Positions 27,453 through 35,352 of a stretch of 64,000 nucleotides of DNA are shown here, in pieces. Position 1 is the stretch's first letter. Each line of letters opens with the position of its first letter. This DNA comes from UBA5793 sp040255465 (GTDB lineage Bacteria; Planctomycetota; Phycisphaerae; Phycisphaerales; UBA5793). Location: the NCBI GenBank assembly GCA_040255465.1, contig JBDZVA010000006.1:93951-157950 (forward strand), given 5' to 3'. The notes under the pieces are model-generated. The model ran no database searches. It had not been told where the DNA came from and saw nothing but the letters and a program-made list of their open reading frames with translations. The translations under genes were made by a program, and so were the position numbers.

Positions 27453-27683
27453 TCAGCAGCGCGGGGCCCATTCGTACCCGGCGCGTTCGAGTCGCGTGGC
27501 GTCGGCGAGGCAGACCACCCAGAAGGCGTCGTCGCCGAGCATCACCGCCCCGGCCTTGGTGCGGTCGGCGATCGCGAACGCGGTTGCTTCGTCGCGTATC
27601 ACCTCCGGGCGGTGCTTGAGGCCCCGCGCCCGCTGGGCGTTGGCCGCCGCGCTCATTCGTGGATCGGTGCGTCGTGTGGTCAT
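27453..27683 (-). CDS. Hypothetical prophage protein, first gene of minus-strand cassette
   Basis: 76 residues; GTAAGGAGACAAC precedes the ATG at 27683. It has NAQRARGLKHRPEVIRDEAT and a hydrophobic C-terminal half (GAVMLGDDAFWVVCLADAT). No family recognised. It is the promoter-proximal gene of the cassette that reads away from the terminase genes, directly next to the repeat-bearing divergent region. Confidence 0.55.
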   Translation of the reverse strand: MTTRRTDPRMSAAANAQRARGLKHRPEVIRDEATAFAIADRTKAGAVMLGDDAFWVVCLADATRLERAGYEWAPRC

Positions 27684-27805
27684 GTTGTTGTCTCCTTACG
27701 CATTCGCGTTTTGGCGGCCCATTCCGCCTCGCGTTGCACACATGAGGGCATGAACAGCGCGCACATGCAAGGGGAATTGCCGCGGATTCGAGCAGCTTTC
27801 GCAGA

Positions 27806-27895
27806 ATGTGGGCAAGTTCGCGCGACATGTGGGCAATTTGCTAGGCATGTGCTAGGTAAGGCCGAACATCGCGTCATGTTGGCCCAAGTTGGGCC
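27806..27895. promoter_or_regulatory. Divergent control region with short repeats and a palindrome
   Basis: The 280-base gap between the minus-strand cassette and the terminase genes contains two copies of ATGTGGGCAA (27806, 27827), two of TGCTAGG (27839, 27850) and the palindrome GGCCCAA-G-TTGGGCC (27881-27895). These are plausible binding sites for a regulator of the divergent transcripts. No clear -10/-35 pair was found. Confidence 0.5.
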
Positions 27896-27963
27896 GCATT
27901 CGCAGGTGGTCGAACGCCTCGCCTCACGCGCGCAAGGCGCGACTCGGGCCACGGAGGGCCGCC

Positions 27964-28206
27964 ATGCCTACGCCGCCTGACGACCAGCCCGAACGCTCGG
28001 GCGGCCTCAACCCAGCCGCTCTTTCGGTGCCTGACACGGCGCGGCTGTTGACGCGCGGCGGTGGCCAATCAATCTCCGAGGCCATGGTGCAACTCGACAT
28101 CAACAACGGCGCGCCGACCAACGGTGACGGCACGATCAACCTCGTGCACTACGCTGCATGGCTTGTCAGGGACATGGCGGAACGAGGTGGTGGCCGTGGC
28201 GATTGA
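27964..28206 (+). CDS. Stand-alone copy of the terminase N-terminal domain (small-subunit candidate)
   Basis: 80 residues from ATG 27964. From about residue 12 it aligns with the first 70 residues of the following terminase: here LNPAALSVPDTARLL, QSISEA, GDGTINLVHYAAWLV; there LKPGELCRLL, EVISER, GDGRSIDLLRYTAWLV. The two are therefore tandem paralogues. A small DNA-recognition subunit is expected just before a large terminase, so this is the natural candidate. It overlaps the terminase start region by about ten bases. Confidence 0.65.
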   Translation: MPTPPDDQPERSGGLNPAALSVPDTARLLTRGGGQSISEAMVQLDINNGAPTNGDGTINLVHYAAWLVRDMAERGGGRGD

Positions 28207-30466
28207 CCCGCGCCAACTCAAGCCCGGCGAACTCTGCCGCTTGCTCAACTCGACTCCATTGGGCGAGGTGATCAGCGAGCGGCAATTGCATCGCCACCGC
28301 ACCCGGGCCGGGTATCGGATCGGTGATGGCCGATCGATCGATCTGCTGAGGTACACCGCCTGGCTGGTCATCGAACGCCACCAGCAGCTCAACGCGCCGC
28401 AACCGACGTCGATCGACTCCTACGAAGCCCACCGGGAACGCTCGCGCCAGCGCAACATGGCGATGTCGCTGGCGAGCCGTGACATCGGCGAACTGCCTCC
28501 AGTCGTCGATCCAGCTCGGCGGGCTCAATGCGAGGCCTCGTTCCGTTGCTTCTGCGAGACGTACTTCCCGCAGACGTTCAGCCTGCCCTGGTCAGATGAT
28601 CACCTCAAGGTCATCGCCAAAATCGAGCAGGCAGTGCTGGAGGGTGGGCTCTTCGCGATGGCCATGCCGCGCGGCAGTGGCAAGACCACCCTCTGTGAAA
28701 TCGCCTGTTTGTGGGCCATTCTCATTGGTGCCCGCGAGTTCGTTGCGCTGATCGGCGCCGATGAAGAGCATGCGGCCAACATGCTCGATTCGATCAAAGC
28801 GGAACTGGAGAACAACGAACTGCTCCTGGCCGACTTCCCGGAGGCGGTGTATCCGATTCACTGCCTCGAGGGGATTCACCAGCGAGCCGGCGGTCAGCTC
28901 TATCAAGGCAAACAGACACACATCGGCTGGACCGCCAAAGAAATCGTGCTGCCGACGATGCCGAATTCCAAGGCGAGTGGCGCGATCATTCGCGTTGCGG
29001 GCATCACTGGGCGTATCCGGGGCATGAAACACAAGCGTCCAGACGGCCAGTCGGTACGTCCGTCGCTGGTTTTGATCGACGATCCGCAGACGGACGAGTC
29101 AGCGCGCTCGCCATCGCAATGCAACACGCGGGAACGCATTCTCGCTGGAGCGATTCTCGGTCTGGCCGGCCCCGGGAAAAAGATCGCCGGACTCATGACC
29201 ATCACCGTCGTGCGTCCGGACGATATGGCGGACCGACTGCTCGACCGCGATAAGCATCCCCAGTGGCAGGGCGAGCGGACCCGGATGGTCTACCAGTTCC
29301 CGACGCGCGAGGCATTGTGGTCAAAATACGCCGAAATCCGCGCTGAAGGGCTGCGAAACGACGAAGGAATCGCCCGAGCCACGGCGTTCTATCGCGAACA
29401 TCAGGAGGAAATGGACGAGGGTGCTGAGATCGCATGGCCGGCGCGCTTCAACCATGATGAAGTGTCAGCCATCCAGCACGCGATGAATCTCAAGCTCCAG
29501 GACGAGGCGGCCTTCTGGGCTGAGTATCAGAACGATCCATTGCCGGAGGAGCAGGCGGACGAAGATCTGCTTACCGCCGATCAAATCGCCGGGAAGACAA
29601 ACGGGATGCGTCGCGGCGAGATTCCGATCGGCTGTTCGCATCTCACCATGTTCATTGACGTGCAGGAAAAGTGCCTGTTCTGGCTTGTCGCGGCCTGGGA
29701 GGATGATTTCACGGGATGCGTCGTCGATTATGGCACTGAACCCGATCAGAAGATGGCGTACTTCACACTCCGTGACCTGCGAAGAACGTTTGCCATAGCG
29801 TCACCCCGAGCCGGGCTGGAAGGTGCTATCTACGCGGGCCTGGAGCGCCTGACTGGGGCGATGCTCGAAAAGGAATGGCGCCGAGACGATGGCGCGATGA
29901 TGCGAATCGATCGCTGTCTCGTTGACGCCAACTGGGGTGTGTCAACGGATGTGGTGTATCAGTTCTGTCGACAGTCGAATTACGCCAACGTGCTCTTGCC
30001 TTCACACGGCCGGTATGTCGGTGCCTCCAGCATCCCGTTCAGCGAATACAAACGAAAACGTGGCGACCGTGTTGGGCTGAACTGGCGGATTCCAAACGTG
30101 GCGGGCCGCAGGGCCGTACGACACGTGATCTTTGACACGAATTACTGGAAGTCCTTTGCCTTCGCGCGGTTGGCGGTACCGATCGGCGATCCTGGTTGCC
30201 TGTCGCTCTTTGGGCGAAAGCCCGAACCGCATCGATTGATTGCCGAGCATCTTTCGAGCGAGTATCGCGTAAAGACTGAAGGTCGCGGCCGCACGGTCGA
30301 CGAGTGGAAACTTCGACTCTCCGGTGCGGACAATCACTGGTTTGACTGCGTTGTGGGGACAGCGGTGGCGGCGTCAATGCAGGGTGCAGTTCTTTACGGT
30401 ACCGATACGCGGCCCGTGGCGCGACGAAGGATCCGACTATCCGCTCTCCGAAATCAGAGGCGATAA
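28196..30466 (+). CDS. Terminase large subunit with extra N-terminal domain
   Basis: 756 residues from GTG 28196 (GTG 28187 or 28190 also possible). Residues 1-70 form the domain shared with the preceding small protein. The ATPase follows: Walker A MAMPRGSGKTTLCEI at about 160-175, Walker B SLVLIDDPQTDE at about 295-306, and a coupling segment with ITVVRPDDMADR. The C-terminal nuclease region includes TMFIDVQEKCLFWLVAAWED (RNase H-like first Asp) and DNHWFDCVVGTAVAA near the end. It packages phage DNA into proheads and belongs to the GpA-like group. Length is about 100-150 residues above the usual, explained by the N-terminal addition. Confidence 0.88.
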   Translation: MAIDPRQLKPGELCRLLNSTPLGEVISERQLHRHRTRAGYRIGDGRSIDLLRYTAWLVIERHQQLNAPQPTSIDSYEAHRERSRQRNMAMSLASRDIGELPPVVDPARRAQCEASFRCFCETYFPQTFSLPWSDDHLKVIAKIEQAVLEGGLFAMAMPRGSGKTTLCEIACLWAILIGAREFVALIGADEEHAANMLDSIKAELENNELLLADFPEAVYPIHCLEGIHQRAGGQLYQGKQTHIGWTAKEIVLPTMPNSKASGAIIRVAGITGRIRGMKHKRPDGQSVRPSLVLIDDPQTDESARSPSQCNTRERILAGAILGLAGPGKKIAGLMTITVVRPDDMADRLLDRDKHPQWQGERTRMVYQFPTREALWSKYAEIRAEGLRNDEGIARATAFYREHQEEMDEGAEIAWPARFNHDEVSAIQHAMNLKLQDEAAFWAEYQNDPLPEEQADEDLLTADQIAGKTNGMRRGEIPIGCSHLTMFIDVQEKCLFWLVAAWEDDFTGCVVDYGTEPDQKMAYFTLRDLRRTFAIASPRAGLEGAIYAGLERLTGAMLEKEWRRDDGAMMRIDRCLVDANWGVSTDVVYQFCRQSNYANVLLPSHGRYVGASSIPFSEYKRKRGDRVGLNWRIPNVAGRRAVRHVIFDTNYWKSFAFARLAVPIGDPGCLSLFGRKPEPHRLIAEHLSSEYRVKTEGRGRTVDEWKLRLSGADNHWFDCVVGTAVAASMQGAVLYGTDTRPVARRRIRLSALRNQRR

Positions 30467-30742
30467 GCAAGTAGACGAAGCCAAGACGAGAGTCCGAAGG
30501 AGCGGCCGTTGCTTCTCCACGTGCGAGTTCGGTCATTTCTCGGTCGTTTGCATCTCGTGGCTTTGCTGCAGCGAGATTCCGAGGGCATCGCGGGAGCGCG
30601 ACCACGGTGGCAGACGTGCGTCGACCTTTGAGACGATCTGACGGCTGTTCAGAGGGATGCATGCTTCCGTCCAAGCCGGAGGACTCCGACGGGCGTGGGT
30701 ATACTGATCCATCGCGCATCGCAAATGACAGGAGTTGAGACT

Positions 30743-31633
30743 GTGTTAGACCTGTATCTCGGCGACAACCTCGACGTGTTGTCCCAGTTCCCCGACGCCT
30801 CCTTTGACCTGATCTACATCGATCCACCGTTCAATACCGGAAAAGTTCAGTCGCGGACCCAGCTCAAGACGGTTCGCGATGAGAATGGAGACCGGGTAGG
30901 CTTCAAGGGAAATCGTTACCGCTCAATCCGCATCGGGAGCAAAGCATTCGCGGATTCGTTTGACGACTTTCTCCAGTTTCTAGAACCGCGGCTGATTGAA
31001 GCCCACCGATTGATTGCGCCAACCGGCTCGTTCTTCCTGCATATCGACTACCGTGAGGTTCACTATTGCAAAGTCGTGCTCGATCAGATCTTTGGCCGAG
31101 AGTGCTTTCTGAATGAGATTATCTGGGCTTACGACTACGGGGCTAGAGCGACAAAGCGATGGTCTCCAAAACACGACAACATTCTCTGGTACGCGAGAAA
31201 CCCCGATCGCTACACGTATCGGTACGATGACATTGATCGCATCCCCTATATGGCGCCAGGGCTTGTTGGAGCTGAAAAGGCGGCGCGAGGGAAGACCCCC
31301 ACAGATACCTGGTGGAACACCATCGTCAGCCCGAATGGCAAGGAAAAGACGGGATATCCGACTCAGAAGCCGATCGCGATTCTGAAACGAATCATCCAGG
31401 TTCATTCGAACCCAGGCGAGCGTGTGCTGGACTTCTTCGCGGGAAGTGGAACCACGGGGGAGGCGGCCGTACGCGCCGGTCGTAGCGCCGTCCTTGTAGA
31501 CAGCAATCCGGAAGCGATAGAAGTCATGGCAAAGCGACTCGCTTTCGCAAGCCCCGTATTCCACGGGTGTTCCGCACCGCAAGAAGCAGCTCCTGACGGT
31601 TGTTTTGATTTTGCAAACGCGCGCAGTGTGTAG
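30743..31633 (+). CDS. Beta-class site-specific DNA methyltransferase (prophage cargo)
   Basis: 296 residues from GTG 30743, eight bases after AGGAG; ATG 30725 would add six residues. Motif IV IYIDPPFNTGK at about 32-42 precedes motif I VLDFFAGSGTTGEAA at about 230-245, the beta-class order. FFLHIDYREVHYCKVVLDQI and TGYPTQKPIAILKRII are standard for these enzymes. It transfers methyl groups to adenine N6 or cytosine N4. It is the first of three closely spaced genes that separate the terminase from the portal region and are less GC-rich than the rest of the prophage. Its partners look like nucleases, so this may be the M part of a restriction-modification unit. Confidence 0.88.
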   Translation: MLDLYLGDNLDVLSQFPDASFDLIYIDPPFNTGKVQSRTQLKTVRDENGDRVGFKGNRYRSIRIGSKAFADSFDDFLQFLEPRLIEAHRLIAPTGSFFLHIDYREVHYCKVVLDQIFGRECFLNEIIWAYDYGARATKRWSPKHDNILWYARNPDRYTYRYDDIDRIPYMAPGLVGAEKAARGKTPTDTWWNTIVSPNGKEKTGYPTQKPIAILKRIIQVHSNPGERVLDFFAGSGTTGEAAVRAGRSAVLVDSNPEAIEVMAKRLAFASPVFHGCSAPQEAAPDGCFDFANARSV

Positions 31634-31673
31634 CAGGTATCCGGCACTTTCCCTCTCGCGGTGGAGGCCCTTC

Positions 31674-32237
31674 ATGCCTGAGCTCGTACCGATCGATGAC
31701 GCGACCTTTGCGGAAGCGACAGCACTCGCGTTGAAAACGCTAAGCGTGTTCCAGCAAAACAGAGGACACTACAACAACAACATGAACTCACACCTCCGAG
31801 GCAAGCTCGGGGAAATTGCATGCGCGAGATGGGTCGAGACTCTAGGGCTCGATTGCGAAGAAACCTTCCGCGACCTTGGCCGAATGGCTGAAACGGATCT
31901 CGTGATTCACGGCGATCGGGGTTGCCGTATTGATGTCAAGACTTGGAGTGACAAGTATTGGCCTGAGCTTGGACGGTGCGTAGCCGTCAATCAACTTGCC
32001 AAGCTCCAAGCGAAGTCGGATTTGATCATTTGGTGTATCACGCCCGAAGAGTTGCGATCGGGAATCCGAGTTCAACTCGTCGGGTGGAATTCGCTTGAAG
32101 ATATCGCAAATGCACCTCGTCGGCTAACTGGACCTCCTCGCGGTCGAAAAGTAGACAATTTCCAAGTGGACAGTGACTGCGTTCGCAACTTGGCCGAATT
32201 GAGCGCGTCGCTCGGACAGCAAGAGCCGCCGAGGTAA
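31674..32237 (+). CDS. PD-(D/E)XK nuclease-fold protein A
   Basis: 187 residues from ATG 31674, seven bases after GGAGG. The core reads LRGKLGEIACARWVETLG (helix with Glu), then AETDLVIHGDRGCRIDVKTW, in which the Asp and the D-V-K triplet fit the PD-(D/E)XK active site, followed by the strand LIIWCITP. No membrane or signal sequence. The protein is close in length to its neighbour at 32254. Placement 40 bases after the methyltransferase suggests a restriction subunit; DNA repair or a Holliday-junction type nuclease would be alternatives. Confidence 0.65.
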   Translation: MPELVPIDDATFAEATALALKTLSVFQQNRGHYNNNMNSHLRGKLGEIACARWVETLGLDCEETFRDLGRMAETDLVIHGDRGCRIDVKTWSDKYWPELGRCVAVNQLAKLQAKSDLIIWCITPEELRSGIRVQLVGWNSLEDIANAPRRLTGPPRGRKVDNFQVDSDCVRNLAELSASLGQQEPPR

Positions 32238-32253
32238 GCAGCAGGAATCGCAA

Positions 32254-32820
32254 ATGCCAACGATCACGGATGCTGATGTGCTGATTCTTGCATCGTGCTC
32301 CCAGACCCTCCAGGCCGACTATGCGGGCGAAGAGGCACAGTGGGTGGGCAGCCCGTTTGCATGGATCAAATCACGTCCTTCTCGACAAGTCGGTGTCATT
32401 GGCGAGAAGCTCGTTGCAGGGTTCTTGGCAACCAAAGGCTTCGACGTCGTGCGTTCGCCAGATAGCCAGGCAGATCGTTTGGTCAACGGAGTTCGTGCCG
32501 AAATCAAGTTCAGTACCCTGTGGAAGGGTGGATTCTACAAGTTCCAGCAGCTGCGCGATCAGCGCTATGAATTTGCGATTTGCCTCGGATTGAGCCCATT
32601 CGATGCACATTGCTGGGTTATCCCCAAGGCGGTCATCATGCACCAGTGGAAGTCCGGCGATGGAATCGAGTCACAGCACGGTGGACGAGCCGGGACCGAT
32701 ACCGCTTGGCTATCGGTGACGCCGGGGAAGGCGCCTTCATGGCTGACAGATTGGGGTGGACCACTTCGACGAACCGCTAAGCTAGTAAGTCAGGTCACAG
32801 GTCAGCAGCCGCTGCCCTGA
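32254..32820 (+). CDS. PD-(D/E)XK nuclease-fold protein B
   Basis: 188 residues; CAGGA lies about nine bases before the ATG, and 16 bases separate it from gene A. The pattern VGVIGEKLVAGFLATKGFDV (helix with Glu), SPDSQADRLVNGVRAEIKFS (the Asp and E-I-K) and YEFAICLGLSP is a typical PD-(D/E)XK core, as in type II restriction enzymes. It is clearly distinct from protein A in sequence but similar in size and arrangement. Together they could form a heterodimeric nuclease in which each subunit cuts one strand; this is a hypothesis. Confidence 0.65.
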   Translation: MPTITDADVLILASCSQTLQADYAGEEAQWVGSPFAWIKSRPSRQVGVIGEKLVAGFLATKGFDVVRSPDSQADRLVNGVRAEIKFSTLWKGGFYKFQQLRDQRYEFAICLGLSPFDAHCWVIPKAVIMHQWKSGDGIESQHGGRAGTDTAWLSVTPGKAPSWLTDWGGPLRRTAKLVSQVTGQQPLP

Positions 32821-33129
32821 ATCTGTCAATGACCAGACTGCGGTGCCGAGCCTTGCATACACCGGCATCAGGATCTCTCGATTTCTTCGCCCGCGCCGTA
32901 GTTTCGGAGACGTCTATACGTCATCGGTTGACAGACCACGGTAGTCGGTCCTCTGGATTATCCCGCGAGACTTGTGATCGGGTTGCATCTCCTCACTGCG
33001 CCTGACCCTGACGATGTGGTGTACGGTGTGTGCCTGGAGCCGACGGAAGCGAATTACTGGTCGAATCGGGCATTGCGTATGTAGACGGTGAGCATTCACC
33101 TTTCCCACTACACACGCCAGGAGCCCTCC
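32821..33129. other. Intergenic gap between cargo block and head genes
   Basis: 309 bases. It contains prophage motif copy 4 (33075) close to the next gene and no credible gene. The composition changes back to phage-like at its right end, in keeping with an insertion boundary somewhere inside it. Confidence 0.5.
33075..33096 (+). repeat. Prophage intergenic motif, copy 4 (first half conserved)
   Basis: GCGTATGTAG is exact; the second half reads GTGAGCATTC and only partly matches TGGCGGTC. The TTGCGTATGTAG core (12 bases) is identical to copy 2. It lies 46 bases before the start at 33130. Confidence 0.45.
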
Positions 33130-33621
33130 ATGCCCACCAGTGTCGCGAATTTCGACATCGCCGGCGCCGCCGACCGGATCAACGCCTTCGCCCGGGAACT
33201 CATCGCTAGCCAGTCGGCCCGCCAGGCTGAGTTCAACGCCCATGACCGGGATCGCGCCACGGCGTACCTCGATCGTCTCGATTCGTTCGTTGGCGTGATC
33301 AGCAACCCCAGTAATCCACTCGACCTGCCCAAGACCCACCCATCCGCCTATCCGATCAGCGACTTCCCCGCAGACGAGGAGATCAACGTCATCGAGAATG
33401 CGGAGGTGCGTGACCTGGTGCGGCGCTTCAAGGCGGCCCATGTGGAGCTGGTCAACAGCCAGTCCAAGGACCGTGCCACCGGCATCTTCGAGGCTGATCG
33501 AAGTCGACTTGAGGCACTCATCGAGAACGCGCGAGGCATCATCGCCTTCGGCCAGACCTCGGTTGATCTGCCGGAGAATCCTGGCGACGTCAACGCCCTC
33601 CAGGAACTCGCCCGCGGCTAG
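33130..33621 (+). CDS. Hypothetical phage protein before portal
   Basis: 163 residues from ATG 33130, after CAGGAGCCC. Mostly helical and charged, with NAFARELIASQSARQAEFNA and VRDLVRRFKAAHVELVNSQS; the latter suggests a coiled coil. No family recognised. It is the first gene after the cargo block, cotranscribed with the head genes, so a packaging or head-assembly role is likely by position only. Confidence 0.6.
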   Translation: MPTSVANFDIAGAADRINAFARELIASQSARQAEFNAHDRDRATAYLDRLDSFVGVISNPSNPLDLPKTHPSAYPISDFPADEEINVIENAEVRDLVRRFKAAHVELVNSQSKDRATGIFEADRSRLEALIENARGIIAFGQTSVDLPENPGDVNALQELARG

Positions 33622-33636
33622 GGCGATCCACACACT

Positions 33637-33840
33637 ATGGCTGAAACCCCGCTCGACGACGCGATCCGCGACAACGCCGGGGGCCCCAAGCGGGCCTCCG
33701 GCGACGCGGGGAGCGTGGAGCAGCACTCGCTCAAGGACCAGATCGAAGCCGATCGCTACCTGAACTCGAAGAACGCCACGAAGAACAAGAACCTCGGAGT
33801 CAAGATCACCAAGCTCGTTCCACCCGGGACGACCGATTGA
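33637..33840 (+). CDS. Small conserved phage protein, gpW-like by position
   Basis: 67 residues: MAETPLDDAIRDNAGGPKRA, then GSVEQHSLKDQIEADRYLNS. Similar short proteins precede lambda-type portal genes in many prophages. Length and position are close to lambda gpW (head completion), but the sequence does not let me confirm the fold. It ends three bases before the portal gene's ATG. Confidence 0.6.
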   Translation: MAETPLDDAIRDNAGGPKRASGDAGSVEQHSLKDQIEADRYLNSKNATKNKNLGVKITKLVPPGTTD

Positions 33841-33843
33841 CCC

Positions 33844-35352
33844 ATGCTCAGTTTCCTGCGGACATTTTGGCGCACGGATGCGCCCGCGCGGGCCCAGTCG
33901 CACCAGCGGCGATCGATGATCGCCGTTCCCCTCAGCCGACTCGTGCCACTTTCCGCGATCCGCGGGCGCTACGACGCGGCGGTGACCACGGACGGGAACC
34001 GCCGCCACTGGGCCAACGCCGACGGGCTGAGCGCCGACGCAGCCGCCAGTCCGGAAGTCCGGAGAGTCCTGCGCAATCGTGCTCGCTATGAAGTCGCGAA
34101 CAACTCGTACGCCCGCGGCATTGTGAGCACGCTGGCCAACGATGTCGTCGGCACGGGTCCGCGACTGCAGATGCTGACCAACGATCCGGACGCAAACACG
34201 CGCATCGAGCGCGCGTTCATGCAGTGGGCCAAGGCGGTTGGCCTGGCCGCCAAGCTCCGCACCATGCGCAGCGCCCGCGCCGAAGCTGGCGAATCCTTCG
34301 CACTGCTGGCGCGGAACACAGGACTCTCCACTCCCGTTCAACTAGATGTTCGCCTCATCGAGGCGGATCAGGTTTCCACGCCAGATCTGGCATTGAACGA
34401 AGCCAACGCAGTCGATGGCATCGTCTTTGATGAGTTCGGCAATCCTGTCGAATACCACGTCCTCAAGCAGCATCCCGGCGATGTGCGCTGGTCAGCGGGT
34501 CTGAATTACGATCGTGTTCCCGCGGAATCGATGATTCACTACTTCCGCGCCGATCGACCGGGTCAGAGCCGCGGCATCCCCGACATCACGCCCGCGATCC
34601 CGCTCTTTGCGCAACTGCGCCGCTTCACACTGGCGGTACTCGCCGCTGCCGAGACCGCAGCCGAATTCGCCGGCGTCCTTCAGACCGATGCACCGCCCAA
34701 CGGCGAGGCGGAAGACATCGAGCCGATGGACACCATCGAGATTGAGCAGCGCATGCTGCTCACGCTGCCCGGCGGCTGGAAGATGGCGCAGATGAAAGCC
34801 GAGCAGCCGGCGACGACCTACGGCGAGTTCAAGCGCGAGATCCTCAACGAGATCGCTCGCTGCCTGAACATGCCTTACAACGTCGCAGCGGGCAACTCCT
34901 CCGGGTACAACTACGCCAGCGGCCGCCTCGATCACCAGACGTATTTCAAGGCCAATCGGATCGAGCAGGCGCACCTCGAGTGCACGGTCCTGGATCGCAT
35001 CTTTGACGCCTGGCTCGACGAGGCAGTGCTCGTCGAGGATCTGCTGCCCCAGTCCATGCGGATGACCGATGCGCCTCGGAACCACCAGTGGTTCTGGGAC
35101 GGCAACGAGCACGTCGATCCCGCCAAGGAAGCCAACGCCCAATCAACGCGCCTGACCAGTCGCACGACGTCTCTGGCGCGTGAATACGCCAAGCAGGGCC
35201 TCGACTGGGAGATGGAACTGCGCCAGATCGCCAAGGAACGGGCACTGCTGCGCGAACTGGGTATCGAGGATCAGTCTGAGGCCGCCCCAGTGGGCACCCC
35301 TTCACCAGTCACGGAAGACGATGATGAAGACCAGTCAACCGACAACGCCTGA
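33844..35352 (+). CDS. Portal protein, lambda gpB family
   Basis: 502 residues. RNRARYEVANNSYARGIVST, FMQWAKAVGLAAKLRTMRSA, GESFALLARN and LNMPYNVAAGNSSGYNYASG are hallmark segments of the lambda-family portal. The dodecameric portal forms the DNA entry channel and binds terminase. The last 60 residues are acidic and Gln-rich. Its 3' end overlaps the protease-capsid gene start by 32 bases. Confidence 0.92.
   Translation: MLSFLRTFWRTDAPARAQSHQRRSMIAVPLSRLVPLSAIRGRYDAAVTTDGNRRHWANADGLSADAAASPEVRRVLRNRARYEVANNSYARGIVSTLANDVVGTGPRLQMLTNDPDANTRIERAFMQWAKAVGLAAKLRTMRSARAEAGESFALLARNTGLSTPVQLDVRLIEADQVSTPDLALNEANAVDGIVFDEFGNPVEYHVLKQHPGDVRWSAGLNYDRVPAESMIHYFRADRPGQSRGIPDITPAIPLFAQLRRFTLAVLAAAETAAEFAGVLQTDAPPNGEAEDIEPMDTIEIEQRMLLTLPGGWKMAQMKAEQPATTYGEFKREILNEIARCLNMPYNVAAGNSSGYNYASGRLDHQTYFKANRIEQAHLECTVLDRIFDAWLDEAVLVEDLLPQSMRMTDAPRNHQWFWDGNEHVDPAKEANAQSTRLTSRTTSLAREYAKQGLDWEMELRQIAKERALLRELGIEDQSEAAPVGTPSPVTEDDDEDQSTDNA

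Noticed and set aside
23103..27980. A 1625-codon open frame on the plus strand
   Set aside because: It is antisense to the ParB-MTase tail, the GIY-YIG gene and eight small minus-strand genes that have strong ribosome sites and recognisable domains. Long antisense frames are common in GC-rich DNA.
32914..34341. A 475-codon open frame on the minus strand
   Set aside because: It overlaps the gene at 33130, the small protein at 33637 and the portal gene, which have clear phage homology; no motif is seen in the antisense product.
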